Below the pieces are notes generated by a model. It was not told the origin of the DNA and ran no database searches. It was given only the letters and a program-made list of their open reading frames with translations. Below, one piece after another: positions 54,865 through 64,000 of a DNA stretch of 64,000 bases. The first letter of the stretch is position 1. Each line of letters starts with the position of its first letter. This stretch comes from Rhodovulum bhavnagarense (lineage in GTDB: Bacteria; Pseudomonadota; Alphaproteobacteria; Rhodobacterales; Rhodobacteraceae), in NCBI RefSeq assembly GCF_004343505.1, contig NZ_SLXU01000001.1, forward strand, positions 434,001 to 498,000, in the 5' to 3' direction. Position numbers and translations under genes: made by a program.

Positions 54865-54979
54865 AATTTCCTCCCGAATCTGACGGCAGGTTGCCGCTAC
54901 GGGTTGCTAGTTGAAAACGACGAATGTAGAGAATTTAAAAACCCCGAAGATGACGTAAGAAAAATTTAATACGCGTGCC
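54865..54979. promoter_or_regulatory. Divergent cbbR-cbbF control region
   Basis: The 115-base AT-rich region contains AATTTAAA and AAATTTAA as an inverted pair (54932-54939 and 54962-54969) flanking about 22 bases with several T-N11-A arrangements. This is where CbbR, a LysR regulator, should bind to activate cbbFPTGKAM transcription and repress its own gene. Exact sites are not certain. Confidence 0.55.
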
Positions 54980-55900
54980 ATGCCCCGTCCCGAAGCCGTA
55001 ACTTTCAAGCAACTCAGGGCCTTGCAGGCGGTGGCCGAACATGGCTCGATCACCGCCGCGGCTGAGGCAATCCGTCTCACCCCGCCCGCGGTGCATTCCC
55101 AACTGCGTCAGCTTGAGACCAATTTCAACGCCCGCCTGATCGAACGCGGTGCCCAGGGCGGCACGAGGCTGACGAGCCAGGGCGAGGCGGTGCTGGTGGG
55201 CGCGCGCGCCGTCGAGACAGCCCTGATCGCTTGTGCCGATCATGTTCGGGCGATCAACGAGGGCAAGGAGGGGATGGTGACCCTTGGTGTCGTGTCGACC
55301 GGTAAATACTTCGCCCCGCATCTCGTGGCCGAGTTACAGCGCGTCTATCCCACGGTCGACGTGATCCTGCGGGTGGGTAATCGCGATGCCATCGTCAACG
55401 CCTTGCAGACTTCCAGTGTCGATCTTGCGATCATGGGCCGTCCGCCGCGCGCACCCGAGGTGCAAGCCACCGTTCTGGGCCCCCATCCCCATGTTCTGAT
55501 CGCGCCGCCCGGTCACCCGCTTGCCGGGCAGGGGCGGGTCACGCCCGAGGCGATCCTGGCGCAGACCTTTCTTGCCCGCGAGGAAGGATCGGGTACGCGC
55601 ATCCTGATGGAGCGGTTTGTCGAGCGGCTGGCACGCGGTCGCCCGGCGCGGATCGTCGAACTGGAAACCAACGAAACGATCAAGCAGGCGGTGATGGCGG
55701 GGCTGGGTGTCGCCTTTATTTCGCGCCACACGGTGACCGACGAGCTGCACCTTGGCAGGTTGGCGGAACTTGAGGCCGACATGCTGCCCCTGGTGCGCCA
55801 ATGGTTCCTTGTCCACCGCAGCGACACACCGCTCAGCCCGGCGGCCCGGCGCATCCATGGTTATATCGTGGAGAAACAGGGCGCGTTCCTGCCGCGCTGA
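54980..55900 (+). CDS. cbbR: LysR-type regulator CbbR
   Basis: Encodes 306 residues: N-terminal winged helix-turn-helix (FKQLRALQAVAEHGSITAAAEAIRLTPPAVHSQLRQLE) and a periplasmic-binding-protein-like effector domain (VTLGVVSTGKYFAPHLVAEL..., AREEGSGTRILMERF). The YFAPH segment and position divergent from cbbF identify it as CbbR, which senses Calvin-cycle intermediates and activates the cbb operon. No strong ribosome site precedes the ATG. Confidence 0.93.
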   Translation: MPRPEAVTFKQLRALQAVAEHGSITAAAEAIRLTPPAVHSQLRQLETNFNARLIERGAQGGTRLTSQGEAVLVGARAVETALIACADHVRAINEGKEGMVTLGVVSTGKYFAPHLVAELQRVYPTVDVILRVGNRDAIVNALQTSSVDLAIMGRPPRAPEVQATVLGPHPHVLIAPPGHPLAGQGRVTPEAILAQTFLAREEGSGTRILMERFVERLARGRPARIVELETNETIKQAVMAGLGVAFISRHTVTDELHLGRLAELEADMLPLVRQWFLVHRSDTPLSPAARRIHGYIVEKQGAFLPR

Positions 55901-56008
55901 CAGGACGGGGAGCGCATCTTCTTGGTCGCGTTGGGCAACATGGTCCCGGCGCGGCACGAGGATGCCGGCGCCGGCAAGCCGTGCGGAAAGACTGCCGAGA
56001 GAGGTGAA

Positions 56009-56034
56009 AACGCGGGTGCCCTGGCGCCCGCGTT
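56009..56034 (-). terminator. Terminator for the iron-binding protein gene
   Basis: AACGCGGGTGCC (56009-56020) pairs with GGCGCCCGCGTT (56023-56034) with one G-T pair; on the minus strand it runs into TTTTC, 17 bases after the stop codon. It may also limit cbbR read-through. A partial copy of the dispersed repeat (ATCTTCTTGGTC) lies at 55916-55927. Confidence 0.65.
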
Positions 56035-56050
56035 CCGTGCCCGTGTCGGG

Positions 56051-57058
56051 TCAGCCGTCGAAATCGACCTCTTCGACCAACCGCAACGCATCGCCGCGTC
56101 GTCCAGCCAGGTCCATGAGGTTGACGTCGTCGGGTACAAAACTGCCCCAGCTTGCCACCAGGTCCGAAGGGGTGGTGCCCGGCGCGACGGGGTATTCAAA
56201 GACCTCGGAGGCATAGATCTCCTGGGCCTGTTGCGAGGCGAGGAACTCCATGAAGGCCAGCGCATCCTCGCGGTTTGGCGCGGCGCTGGTCATGGCCACA
56301 CCCGAGACGTTCACATGGGTGCCGCCACCCTCGAAACTCGGGAACAGGACGTTGATGCTTTCGGCCCAGGCCTTTTGTTCCTCATCGGCCAGCATCTGGC
56401 CCATGTAATAGGTATTGCCCAGGCTGATATCGCATTCGCCGGCCCATATTGCCTTGACCTGCGCCCGGTCATTGCCTTGTGGCTTGCGTGCAAGGTTCGC
56501 CTTCACCCCTTCCAGCCAGCTGCGGGTCTGGTCCTCGCCATGGTGGTGCAGCATCGCGGCCACCAGCGCCAACGTATAGCTATGCGTCCCCGAGCGGGTG
56601 CAGATGCGGCCCTTCCATTTCGGATCGGCCAGGTCCTCGTAGGTCGTCACCTCTGCGGGGTCCACCCGGTCGCGAGACGCATAGACGATCCGTGCGCGGG
56701 TCGTCACGCCGAACCAGTTCAGGCCAGGGTCACGAAAGGCGGCGGGGATGTTTTCGTTCAGCACCTTGCTTTCGACGGGTTGGGTGACGCCGGCCGCTAC
56801 CGCCTCTGCAAGGCGCGAGATATCGGTTGTGAGTATGATGTCGGCGGGGCTGCGCGTACCCTCGGCTTGCAGCCGTTCGACCATGCCCTTGCTGAGAAAG
56901 GCGACGTTGGTCTTGATGCCGGTCGCCTCGGTGAAGGCCTCGAGCACAGGATTGATCAGTTCGGGCTGGCGATAGGAGTAGATGTTCACATCGGCCCGGG
57001 CCGCTGGAGCGAGTGTCGCGGCTGCAAGGCAGGCAAGAAGCGTCGTACGAGGGCTCAT
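56051..57058 (-). CDS. Ferric-iron ABC transporter substrate-binding protein
   Basis: Encodes 335 residues with a Sec signal peptide (LLACLAAATLAPAARA). The FutA/FbpA pattern is clear: DVNIYSYRQPELINPVLEAF, SKGMVERLQAEG, SPADIILTTDISRL and GNTYYMGQML with the paired tyrosines that bind Fe(III). No permease or ATPase gene is adjacent, so it must work with a transporter encoded elsewhere. Upstream, TTCTTG and CAAGAA (57071-57076, 57096-57101) form a loose inverted repeat of unknown meaning. Confidence 0.88.
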   Translation of the reverse strand: MSPRTTLLACLAAATLAPAARADVNIYSYRQPELINPVLEAFTEATGIKTNVAFLSKGMVERLQAEGTRSPADIILTTDISRLAEAVAAGVTQPVESKVLNENIPAAFRDPGLNWFGVTTRARIVYASRDRVDPAEVTTYEDLADPKWKGRICTRSGTHSYTLALVAAMLHHHGEDQTRSWLEGVKANLARKPQGNDRAQVKAIWAGECDISLGNTYYMGQMLADEEQKAWAESINVLFPSFEGGGTHVNVSGVAMTSAAPNREDALAFMEFLASQQAQEIYASEVFEYPVAPGTTPSDLVASWGSFVPDDVNLMDLAGRRGDALRLVEEVDFDG

Positions 57059-57266
57059 CGTTGATTCCTGTTCTTGAAGTTTGCATTTCCGAACACAAGA
57101 AAGCCGACAAAAATAGTCAGGTCAATACATGATTGTTTCAGTCGGAATGATTTTGCCTCGACCCACGCCTCACGCGAAACTGCGGGCGGTAGTTTGCGTG
57201 GCCAGCATGTAACACATGATCTGCCGGGGATCGTCGTGGCGGCTGTGCGCCGGTACCTGTTCCTGC

Positions 57267-58016
57267 CTAGAGTCCGCGGCTCGAGGTGCGAGCCTGGTCC
57301 GGCTCTGGTTCGAGCCCGTAAATGTCATGGTGCTTGTAGACAGTGCCATCCGCGGCGGGAAAAACCCGCAAGTAGCGGATCAACACCGGGATCGCGGGCG
57401 CCTGAACCTCCTTGGAGGGCGGCGTTTCGGCCATCGCGCGCACCCAGTCCAGATCACGCTCAACGATCCAGGCGATCAGCTCGTCCCAGCGCTGCACCCG
57501 GATACAGCCATGCGACAACGCCCGTCCGTCGCGTGCAAAAAGGCCGCGCTGGTTGGTATCGTGCAGGTAGACCAGCATTCCGGGGTCCAGTCGCACCGCG
57601 GCCAGGCCAAGCGGGTTGTTGCGCCCGGGCGGCCAGACCTTGTCCTCGTAATTCTCGAATTCGATCATGTCAGGTGTCGGACGCCATGTCGGCCGAAACG
57701 TCACCCGGCTGACATGAGTATCGACAAGCGGAGTCGGGTTGCGGGGCGAGCCAACGATGATCCGGCTGCGCATCACGGGTACCCCGTCCTCGAAGGCGAC
57801 CAGTTCATAGGCGGGGACGTTGACAAGGATAGCCTTGCCGGAAGGCAGGACCAGCGGCGAACCGAGCCGTTTCATAAGCTGTTCGAACTCGGACAGCGCG
57901 CGCGAGGGCGGTTCGTCCATGGCGGAGACGCCAGGTTGCAGGGGCGTGCAGGCCGCCGTCAGCCCCAGCATGACGAGCAGGAGAAACCTGTAGGTAAAAC
58001 GTAACGGCACGCGCAT
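57267..58016 (-). CDS. L,D-transpeptidase lipoprotein (YkuD domain)
   Basis: Encodes 249 residues from the start at 58016. A lipoprotein signal peptide (FLLLVMLGLTAAC) ends at the lipobox cysteine. The YkuD catalytic motif is visible as HDTNQRGLFARDGRALSHGCIRV (about residues 175-197) with the conserved His, Ser-His-Gly and active Cys. Such enzymes crosslink peptidoglycan or attach proteins to it in the periplasm. The frame extends upstream but that part is not protein-like. Confidence 0.88.
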   Translation of the reverse strand: MRVPLRFTYRFLLLVMLGLTAACTPLQPGVSAMDEPPSRALSEFEQLMKRLGSPLVLPSGKAILVNVPAYELVAFEDGVPVMRSRIIVGSPRNPTPLVDTHVSRVTFRPTWRPTPDMIEFENYEDKVWPPGRNNPLGLAAVRLDPGMLVYLHDTNQRGLFARDGRALSHGCIRVQRWDELIAWIVERDLDWVRAMAETPPSKEVQAPAIPVLIRYLRVFPAADGTVYKHHDIYGLEPEPDQARTSSRGL

Positions 58017-58137
58017 CCCCCACGGAAAACCGTGGTCAAACAGTAGGGGCAGAGCAAAGACACGGCAAGCTGGCAAAGGGGCGGGCCTGGGTCGGATGCG
58101 CCCCGCCGTCATCGTCCTCGCGTGGCAGGACCAGCCC

Positions 58138-58974
58138 TCAGGGTATCTTGCCGGCTTTTTCCTCGGCCTTCGCCTCGTTCCACAAGGCGTCCATCTCGGC
58201 GAGGTTCGAATCCTCGGGCCGCTTGCCGAGTGTGGCAAGCTTTGCCTCGATCACGCGGAACCGGCGGGTGAACTTGGCATTGGTTGCGCGCAGGGCGTCC
58301 TCGGGTTCTATGTCTAGATGCCGGGCGAGGTTGGCCACCGCAAACAGCATGTCGCCGAATTCCTCGACCATCTCGGCCCGTGTCAAGCTATCGCGCGCCT
58401 CGGCCAATTCGCGCGCCTCTTCGGCGATCTTGTCAACGACCTGTGCCACCTCGGGCCAGTCGAAGCCCACGCGCGCCGCGCGCTTTTGCAGCTTTACCGC
58501 ACGCGTCAGCGCGGGCAGGGCGAGCGCGACATCCTCCAGCACGCCCCGCGCCTTTCTTGCCGCGCGTTCGTGTGCCTTGATCGTTTCCCAATCGCGAGTC
58601 TGCTGGGCGGCGGACTTGTCGCGGCTTTCATCGCCAAAGACATGGGGATGGCGAGCGACCATCTTGTCGGCAATTGCGGTGGCGACGGTGTGAAAGCTGA
58701 ACAGGCCCGCCTCTTCACCCATCTGGGCGTGATAGACAGTCTGCAACAGCAAATCGCCCAACTCGCCCTCCAGCTCGTCCCAGGCCTCTCGTTCGATCGC
58801 GTCGGCGACCTCGTAGGCCTCTTCGATCGTGTAGGGCGCAATCGAGGCGAAATCCTGTTCTATGTCCCAGGGACACCCTGTTTGCGGGTCGCGCAGACGG
58901 CGCATGATTTCCAGCAGGCGCGGCAGTCCGCCTTGCGGATCGTGGACCAGGGCATCGGATTCTTCTGGTGTCAT
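58138..58974 (-). CDS. mazG: Nucleoside triphosphate pyrophosphohydrolase MazG
   Basis: Encodes 278 residues with two MazG domains: LRDPQTGCPWDIEQDFASIAPYTIEEAYEVADAI with the EExxE-type metal helix ELEGELGDLLLQ, then FDWPEVAQVVDKIAEEARELAEA with EMVEEFGDMLFAVANLARHL. It hydrolyses NTPs and dNTPs to monophosphates, cleaning the pool or tuning stress. GGAGG precedes the start. Divergent from speB. Confidence 0.94.
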   Translation of the reverse strand: MTPEESDALVHDPQGGLPRLLEIMRRLRDPQTGCPWDIEQDFASIAPYTIEEAYEVADAIEREAWDELEGELGDLLLQTVYHAQMGEEAGLFSFHTVATAIADKMVARHPHVFGDESRDKSAAQQTRDWETIKAHERAARKARGVLEDVALALPALTRAVKLQKRAARVGFDWPEVAQVVDKIAEEARELAEARDSLTRAEMVEEFGDMLFAVANLARHLDIEPEDALRATNAKFTRRFRVIEAKLATLGKRPEDSNLAEMDALWNEAKAEEKAGKIP

Positions 58975-59088
58975 CGTGGGCCTCCGTTTCGTGATTGCCC
59001 GGACTTGGGCAAATAGGCAGGCCGATGTAAAGGCGGGGCTGGCCTTTGCCTGTGCGACGGGTATCGTGCGGATCAAACGGAGGGTTGA

Positions 59089-60069
59089 ATGGCACTGGAA
59101 GATGCAAAAAGCCAGGTCGACACCGCGATCACCCGCAAGGGACGGCGCGGCATGGCCTACGAAAATGCCTTTGGCGGGGTGACCTCGTTTATGCGCCGCA
59201 GCCTGAGCAAGGACTTGCTTGGCGTCGACCTGGCCGTGACCGGTATTCCCTTCGACCAGGCGGTGACCAACCGCCCCGGCGCGCGGCTGGGGCCTCGCGC
59301 GATCCGCGAGGCCAGCAGTTTGCAGGCTTTCGATGCGCCCTATGGCTGGGACTACAATCCGTTCGAGGTCTTCGACATCGTCGATTACGGCGATCTGGCC
59401 TTCGATTACGCTGCGGTGGCCGATTTCCCGGCCACGTTGCAGGCCCATATCGCCGGCATTCTGTCGACGGGCGCGGGGTGTATCGCGCTTGGGGGTGATC
59501 ATTCGATTTCCTTGCCGATCCTGCGGGCCCATGCGGCCAGGCACGGGCCGCTCGCCCTGGTCCAGTTCGATGCCCATACCGATACCTGGGCCGATGACGA
59601 CCCGGCCCGCATCGATCATGGGACGATGTTCGGCAAGGCGGTGCGCGAGGGTTTGATCGACCCGGCGCGCTCGGTCCAGGTGGGGATCCGCACCGACAAT
59701 CCCGACCCGATGGGGATCGCCATCCTCGATGCGCCATTCGTCCATGAAAACGGGCCTGCCGCCTGTGCAGCGCGCATCAAGACAATCATCGGCGATGCCC
59801 CGGTTTACCTCAGCTTTGACATCGACGCGCTGGACCCCGCTTTTGCACCAGGCACCGGCACGCCGGTCTGGGGCGGACTGGCAAGCTGGCAGGTGGCGGC
59901 GATATTGCGCGCTCTGGCGGGGCTGGACATCGTGGGCGGCGATATCGTCGAGGTATCTCCGCCCTATGACACATCCGCGATCACCGCGATTGCCGGGGCG
60001 CATGTGGCGGTTGAGCTGATCTGCCTCTGGGGCTGGACGCGTCGGCCTGTAAATGGAGAAAAGCAATGA
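59089..60069 (+). CDS. speB: Agmatinase
   Basis: Encodes 326 residues of the ureohydrolase family. Dinuclear manganese ligands appear in ALGGDHSISLPIL, LVQFDAHTDTWADD and SFDIDALDPAFAPGTGTPVWGG, the agmatinase-like pattern. It cleaves agmatine to putrescine and urea. Members of this family also act on guanidinobutyrate or guanidinopropionate, so the substrate is not certain. GGAGGG precedes the start; the stop overlaps the next gene (ATGA). Confidence 0.87.
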   Translation: MALEDAKSQVDTAITRKGRRGMAYENAFGGVTSFMRRSLSKDLLGVDLAVTGIPFDQAVTNRPGARLGPRAIREASSLQAFDAPYGWDYNPFEVFDIVDYGDLAFDYAAVADFPATLQAHIAGILSTGAGCIALGGDHSISLPILRAHAARHGPLALVQFDAHTDTWADDDPARIDHGTMFGKAVREGLIDPARSVQVGIRTDNPDPMGIAILDAPFVHENGPAACAARIKTIIGDAPVYLSFDIDALDPAFAPGTGTPVWGGLASWQVAAILRALAGLDIVGGDIVEVSPPYDTSAITAIAGAHVAVELICLWGWTRRPVNGEKQ

Positions 60070-60545
60070 AAATCGTCTGGATTCTGGGCATTCTCGTGCT
60101 CATCGCGGCGCTGGTCAGCCTGTCGGGCGCGCTCTATTTTCGGCGGGTGGCCGATGATCCGACGACCTGGCATGTCGACCCGCTGACAGCGGTCAAGCCC
60201 GGCAGCCCCAACGCGGCGCTGATCCGTCCGCAAGGGGGGGATGCGGCGGCCCCTGTCTATCCGGTGACGCCGCAGGCGCTGGCCGAGGCGCTGGACGAGG
60301 TGGCGCTGGCTGAGATGCGCACGCGGCGCATCGCTGGCGAGGCAGATGCGCTTTGGGCGACCTATGTCCAGCGTTCCGCCCTCTGGGGCTTTCCCGATTA
60401 CATCTCGGTCAAGGTCTTTGCCACCAATGGCGGGGCCAGCTATGCCGCTTTTTCCCGCGCCCGCTTTGGCCGGTCGGATCTGGGGGTTAATGCAAGGCGC
60501 CTCGCGCGCTGGCAGGCGGCGCTGGATGTCCGCCTGGCCCCTTGA
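60066..60545 (+). CDS. DUF1499 family protein
   Basis: Encodes 159 residues: one N-terminal membrane helix (IVWILGILVLIAALVSLSGALYF), then a soluble domain with GFPDYISVKVFATNGGASYAAFSRARFGRSDLGVNARRLARW, the DUF1499 signature ending. Function unknown; such proteins are lipoprotein- or membrane-anchored. It overlaps the agmatinase stop by four bases. Confidence 0.82.
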   Translation: MKIVWILGILVLIAALVSLSGALYFRRVADDPTTWHVDPLTAVKPGSPNAALIRPQGGDAAAPVYPVTPQALAEALDEVALAEMRTRRIAGEADALWATYVQRSALWGFPDYISVKVFATNGGASYAAFSRARFGRSDLGVNARRLARWQAALDVRLAP

Positions 60546-60575
60546 CCACGCCGCGCCTTCGGGCGAGGAAGCGCC

Positions 60576-61631
60576 ATGGTTCCCCTTGAGAAACTCGATC
60601 AGATCACCCAACGCTTCGAATACCTCGAGGCACGCCTCGCTCAGGGGACTGCGGGGGGCGATTTCGCGCGTCTCGGCCGCGAATATGCCGAACTCAAACC
60701 GGTCGCAGAACAAATCGCCGCCTATCGCGGCCTGCTGGAAGACATCGCCGAGGCCGAGGCCATGTTGTCCGACCCCGAGATGCGCGCCCTTGCAGAAGAG
60801 GAATTGCCTAAGCTCAAGGCCAGCCTGCCCATGATGGAGCAGGCTTTGCGCGTGGCGCTTTTGCCAAGGGACGCGGCAGATGCGCGACCGGCGATGGTGG
60901 AAATCCGGCCCGGCACCGGTGGCGAAGAGGCGGCGCTGTTCGCGGGTGACCTGTTGCGCATGTATCAGCGTTATGCCGAGGCGCGCGGCTGGAAATTCAC
61001 CATCCTTGAGGAAACCCAGACCGAGCTTGGCGGCATCAAGGAAGTGGTCGCCAACGTGCAGGGCGAGGGCGTCTTTGCCCGGCTGAAATACGAATCGGGC
61101 GTTCATCGTGTTCAACGGGTTCCCGAAACCGAATCCGGCGGGCGTATCCACACCTCGGCGGCGACCGTCGCCGTGTTGCCCGAGGCCGAGGATGTCGATA
61201 TCGATATCCCCGCCGCCGACATCCGCATCGACACGATGCGCGCCAGCGGGGCAGGCGGACAGCACGTCAACACCACCGATTCCGCGGTGCGTATCACCCA
61301 CCTGCCCACCGGCATCGTGGTGACCAGTTCCGAGAAATCTCAGCATCAGAATCGCGCCATCGCGATGTCGGTCCTGCGCGCGCGACTCTACGACATGGAA
61401 CGCCAGAAGGCCGCCGCCGAGCGTGCTGCAACCCGCAAGTCGCAGGTCGGCTCAGGCGACCGCTCCGAGCGCATCCGCACATACAACTTTCCCCAGGGCC
61501 GGATGACCGATCACCGTATCAACCTGACGCTTTACAAGCTCGACCAGGTGATGGCGGGCGATCTCGACGAGGTGATCGACGCCCTGATCGCCGACGACCA
61601 GGCCACCATGCTGGCCGAGATGGAGGCATGA
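60576..61631 (+). CDS. prfA: Peptide chain release factor 1
   Basis: Encodes 351 residues. RF1 features: the GGQ catalytic loop in [21 protein letters not shown], the codon-recognition loop region [17 protein letters not shown] before it, and the C-terminal [23 protein letters not shown]. It ends translation at UAA and UAG. GAGGAAG precedes the start. Its stop overlaps the start of prmC, the methyltransferase that modifies its GGQ glutamine. Confidence 0.97.
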   Translation: MVPLEKLDQITQRFEYLEARLAQGTAGGDFARLGREYAELKPVAEQIAAYRGLLEDIAEAEAMLSDPEMRALAEEELPKLKASLPMMEQALRVALLPRDAADARPAMVEIRPGTGGEEAALFAGDLLRMYQRYAEARGWKFTILEETQTELGGIKEVVANVQGEGVFARLKYESGVHRVQRVPETESGGRIHTSAATVAVLPEAEDVDIDIPAADIRIDTMRASGAGGQHVNTTDSAVRITHLPTGIVVTSSEKSQHQNRAIAMSVLRARLYDMERQKAAAERAATRKSQVGSGDRSERIRTYNFPQGRMTDHRINLTLYKLDQVMAGDLDEVIDALIADDQATMLAEMEA

Positions 61632-62464
61632 CCGGGTCACAGGCGCTGGCCCGCGCGGTCGCCCGTCTTCGGGCCGCGGGTGTTCCCGATGCGCCGCGCG
61701 ACGCGCGCCGCCTTTTGGCCCATGCCCTGGCTATCGACCCTGGCCGACTGACGCTGGTTCTGCCCGATCCGCTGGAGGAGGGGGCGGCGAACCGGTTCGC
61801 GGCCGCGACCCTGCGCCGGGCCGCGCGCGAACCCGTGTCCCATATCATTGGCTCCCGCGCCTTTTATGGGCGGGATTTCGGCGTGACGCGCGATGTTCTC
61901 GACCCGCGCCCGGAAACCGAAACCCTGATCGCGGCGGCCCTGAGCGCGCCGTTCGAGACGGTTCTCGACCTGGGCACTGGATCGGGGTGCATCCTGCTGA
62001 CGCTGCTGGCCGAACGGCCCGGCGCCACCGGCCTCGGCGTCGACATCTCCGAGGCTGCGCTGGCGGTTGCGCGAGACAACGCGGCGCGGCTGGAGGTCGG
62101 GAGGGCGGATTTTCATCGGGCGGACTGGTTCGCGGGCATCACCGGGCGGTTCGACCTGATCGTATCCAATCCGCCTTATATCGCGCGTGACGAAATGCAG
62201 GGCCTTGCCCCCGACCTCTTGCATGAACCGCGCGGCGCGCTGACCGACGAGGCGGACGGGCTGAACGCCTATCGCGCCATCGCCGGGGGTGTCGGCCATC
62301 ATCTTGCGCCGGCCGGTCGGCTGCTGGTCGAAATCGGTGCGGGCCAGGCCGCGGGGGTCGGTGCGATCTTTGTGGCGGCCGGGCTTGAAATCCGGGCCGT
62401 CCACCCCGACCTCGATGGCAGGGACCGCGTGGTCGAGGCCGCCATGCCGCGGCCAGGAGAGTAG
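61628..62464 (+). CDS. prmC: Release factor glutamine methyltransferase PrmC
   Basis: Encodes 278 residues: the N-terminal helical domain ([22 protein letters not shown]), SAM-binding [20 protein letters not shown] and the NPPY motif in [13 protein letters not shown] followed by [22 protein letters not shown]. It methylates the GGQ glutamine of release factors. The four-base overlap with prfA gives coupled production. Confidence 0.95.
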   Translation: MTGSQALARAVARLRAAGVPDAPRDARRLLAHALAIDPGRLTLVLPDPLEEGAANRFAAATLRRAAREPVSHIIGSRAFYGRDFGVTRDVLDPRPETETLIAAALSAPFETVLDLGTGSGCILLTLLAERPGATGLGVDISEAALAVARDNAARLEVGRADFHRADWFAGITGRFDLIVSNPPYIARDEMQGLAPDLLHEPRGALTDEADGLNAYRAIAGGVGHHLAPAGRLLVEIGAGQAAGVGAIFVAAGLEIRAVHPDLDGRDRVVEAAMPRPGE

Positions 62465-62707
62465 CAGAAATGCGACGGCTTCGCCGTACGGCTCGGCAAA
62501 TGGCCGCAGGTGGCGTATTTTACACTTGTCAGCGTCGGGCGGCCATGCTTAGTCAGAAGCGCGCTTGGAGGGGCCGGGGTGGCCCGCAGCGCAACAAAAG
62601 CCAGACACAAGTCGGCACTTGAACACCGGACAGGGCACCTTTTCCGCCCGCGCGCGCCGCGGCTCCTGTCGGACAACGTCAAGACAAGGCTGGAAACCAG
62701 ACTGAAC

Positions 62708-63286
62708 ATGAGATCATCCAAGTCACGTTCGCGCTCCAAGTCGAACCGTTCGCGGTCGATGGGCAATATCGTCAACCGCGTCTTCGACAGCTCCGGCCCG
62801 GAGGGCAAGGTGCGCGGCACCCCGCAACAGATCATCGACAAGTACAACCAGCTTGCCCGAGATGCGCAATTGTCCAACGACCGGGTCGCTGCCGAGAACT
62901 TCCAGCAGCATGCCGAGCATTACCTGCGCCTTCTCGGCGAGGCCCTGCGCGAGCAGGAAGCGCGCCGCGAACAGCAAGAGGCCCAGCAGGGCCGCGAACG
63001 TGGCCGCGCGCGCGAAAACGGCCCCGAGGACGATCAGCCCGCCCCTGAAACCCGGCGTGCCGACGATCCCGACACCGCCCCCGCCGTCCAGGACATGGCC
63101 GAGGGCGCAGAGGTGATCGAGTTCGCCGAAGGCGAAGAAGACAGCACGCTCGTCGACACGCCCGAGGAAAAACCCGCCCCCAAGGCCCGCCGCCCGCGCA
63201 AGCCGCGCAGCCCGGCAAGACCGGCCAGGGAAAGCGTTCGTGCCGAGGACCAGCCGACAGAGGCCGAAACCCCGGCCGCTGAATAG
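62708..63286 (+). CDS. DUF4167 domain protein
   Basis: Encodes 192 residues. The N-terminal 85 residues are the DUF4167 domain: a basic RSSKSRSRSKSNRSRS start, then NIVNRVFDSSGPEGKVRGTPQQIIDKYNQLARDAQLSNDRVAAENFQQHAEHY, highly conserved in alphaproteobacteria. The remainder is low-complexity, acidic then basic (EEKPAPKARRPRKPRSP). Probably nucleic-acid or ribosome associated; function unknown. The start at 62708 follows the family; 243 bases upstream show no clear feature. Confidence 0.87.
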   Translation: MRSSKSRSRSKSNRSRSMGNIVNRVFDSSGPEGKVRGTPQQIIDKYNQLARDAQLSNDRVAAENFQQHAEHYLRLLGEALREQEARREQQEAQQGRERGRARENGPEDDQPAPETRRADDPDTAPAVQDMAEGAEVIEFAEGEEDSTLVDTPEEKPAPKARRPRKPRSPARPARESVRAEDQPTEAETPAAE

Positions 63287-63299
63287 CGCGGCCGCGGGA

Positions 63300-64000
63300 C
63301 TAGCCCGCCAACATCCGCGCCAGCGCACAGAATTGCGCGATCGAAATCTGTTCTGCCCGGTCGGTCGGTGCGATCCCCGCAGCTTCCAGAAGTCCCTCGA
63401 TCTCCGGCGAAAGTCCCTTCAGGCTGGCCCGCAACATCTTGCGCCTCTGCCCGAAGGCGGCTGCAACCACCCGCTCCAGCACTTCCGGATCGGCCGGGTA
63501 GCGCGGGGCGGGCAGGGCGGTCAGGTGAACCACCGCCGAGGCCACCTTGGGTGGCGGCGTGAATGCTTCGGGCGGTAGCCGCATCACGATCTTCGCATCG
63601 CTTCGCCATTGCGCCAGCACCGCCAACCGTCCATAGGCCTTCGATCCGGGCAGGGCCACGATCCTCTCGGCCACCTCGCGCTGGAACATCAGCGTCAGGC
63701 TTTCCCAGAAAGGTGGCCAATGCGCGGGTGTCAGCCAACGCACCAGCAATTCCGTGCCCACGTTATAGGGCAGGTTGGCAACGACCTTGATCGGCGGGCA
63801 TAAATGGGCTGTCACGTCCAGTCTCAGCGCATCGGCGTTGATCACCTCCAGCCGCCCGGGATAGGCGGCCGCGATCTCGGCCAGCGCGGGCAGGCAGCGC
63901 GCATCCTTTTCCACCGCGAGCACCCGGCGTGCGCCCTCGGCCAAAAGCCCCCGCGTCAAACCGCCCGGTCCCGGCCCCACCTCCAGCACATCCGCGCCGG
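63300..64000 (-). CDS. rsmA: 16S rRNA dimethyladenosine transferase RsmA, N-terminally truncated by window
   Basis: The reading frame is open to the right edge, so the start lies beyond 64000; the visible part gives about 233 residues. SAM motif [17 protein letters not shown] is at the edge, followed by [11 protein letters not shown], the [15 protein letters not shown] catalytic motif and the C-terminal [16 protein letters not shown]. It dimethylates two adenosines near the 3' end of 16S rRNA. It converges with the DUF4167 gene, 13 bases apart. Confidence 0.94.
   Translation of the reverse strand, partial: GADVLEVGPGPGGLTRGLLAEGARRVLAVEKDARCLPALAEIAAAYPGRLEVINADALRLDVTAHLCPPIKVVANLPYNVGTELLVRWLTPAHWPPFWESLTLMFQREVAERIVALPGSKAYGRLAVLAQWRSDAKIVMRLPPEAFTPPPKVASAVVHLTALPAPRYPADPEVLERVVAAAFGQRRKMLRASLKGLSPEIEGLLEAAGIAPTDRAEQISIAQFCALARMLAG

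Overview
The window is high-GC DNA from an alphaproteobacterium of the order Rhodobacterales (Rhodobacter/Paracoccus/Roseobacter relatives). The evidence is the SoxCD-type sulfur oxidation cluster, the form II RuBisCO operon with a divergent cbbR, a Mur-type Fur protein, a DUF4167 protein, and a short dispersed repeat (TTCTTCTTGG...) that I associate with this group. The genus cannot be fixed from the sequence. There are no insertion sequences, CRISPR arrays, rRNA or tRNA genes that I can see, and no gene-free gap exceeds 300 bases.

Layout. Positions 1-7.8 kb hold the 3' part of a sox operon (soxY end, soxZ, A, B, C, D, E, F) for periplasmic thiosulfate/sulfide oxidation, split by two strong internal hairpin terminators. 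A flavin reductase follows on the minus strand. Positions 8.5-22.7 kb are a phosphonate locus: importer phnCDEE plus a hexapeptide acyltransferase, a PhnM-like hydrolase and the regulator PhnF on the minus strand, then the C-P lyase operon phnGHIJKLN, a DUF1045 2H-phosphoesterase (minus) and a second phnM. Between 22.7 and 40.6 kb are mostly housekeeping genes: an alpha/beta-hydrolase-like protein, a LysE exporter, a MoxR/VWA pair, an alr-mlaE-mlaF-pqiA coupled operon, dnaB, pyrE, pyrC, eno, a DMT transporter, fur/mur, selO, and an ectoine-hydrolase/deacetylase pair with a divergent aminotransferase (to 42.3 kb).

Positions 42.3-55.9 kb are a Calvin-Benson-Bassham cluster on the minus strand, headed by divergent cbbR: fbp, prk, tkt, gap, pgk, cbbA, cbbM (form II RuBisCO), rpe, then a periplasmic metallo-beta-lactamase-like protein, a thioredoxin-fold protein, phosphoglycolate phosphatase and cbbY. 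The last 8 kb carry a ferric-iron binding protein, an L,D-transpeptidase, mazG, agmatinase, DUF1499, prfA, prmC, DUF4167 and the start-truncated rsmA.

Taken together the sox genes supply electrons from reduced sulfur and the cbb operon fixes CO2, so the organism is a facultative sulfur-oxidising autotroph (chemo- or photo-) that can also use phosphonates as a phosphorus source. The most noteworthy signals are: (i) a candidate small RNA at about 26.88-27.05 kb, with a perfect FNR box upstream and two homologous hairpins presenting CCTCCCTCCC anti-Shine-Dalgarno loops; (ii) a phosphoglycerate kinase in the cbb operon lacking two conserved active-site lysines; (iii) a metallo-beta-lactamase-fold protein in the cbb cluster with all four HxHxDH ligands replaced; (iv) a possible small membrane protein gene antisense inside the C-P lyase operon; (v) a putative ectoine breakdown module built with an ArgE-type deacetylase.
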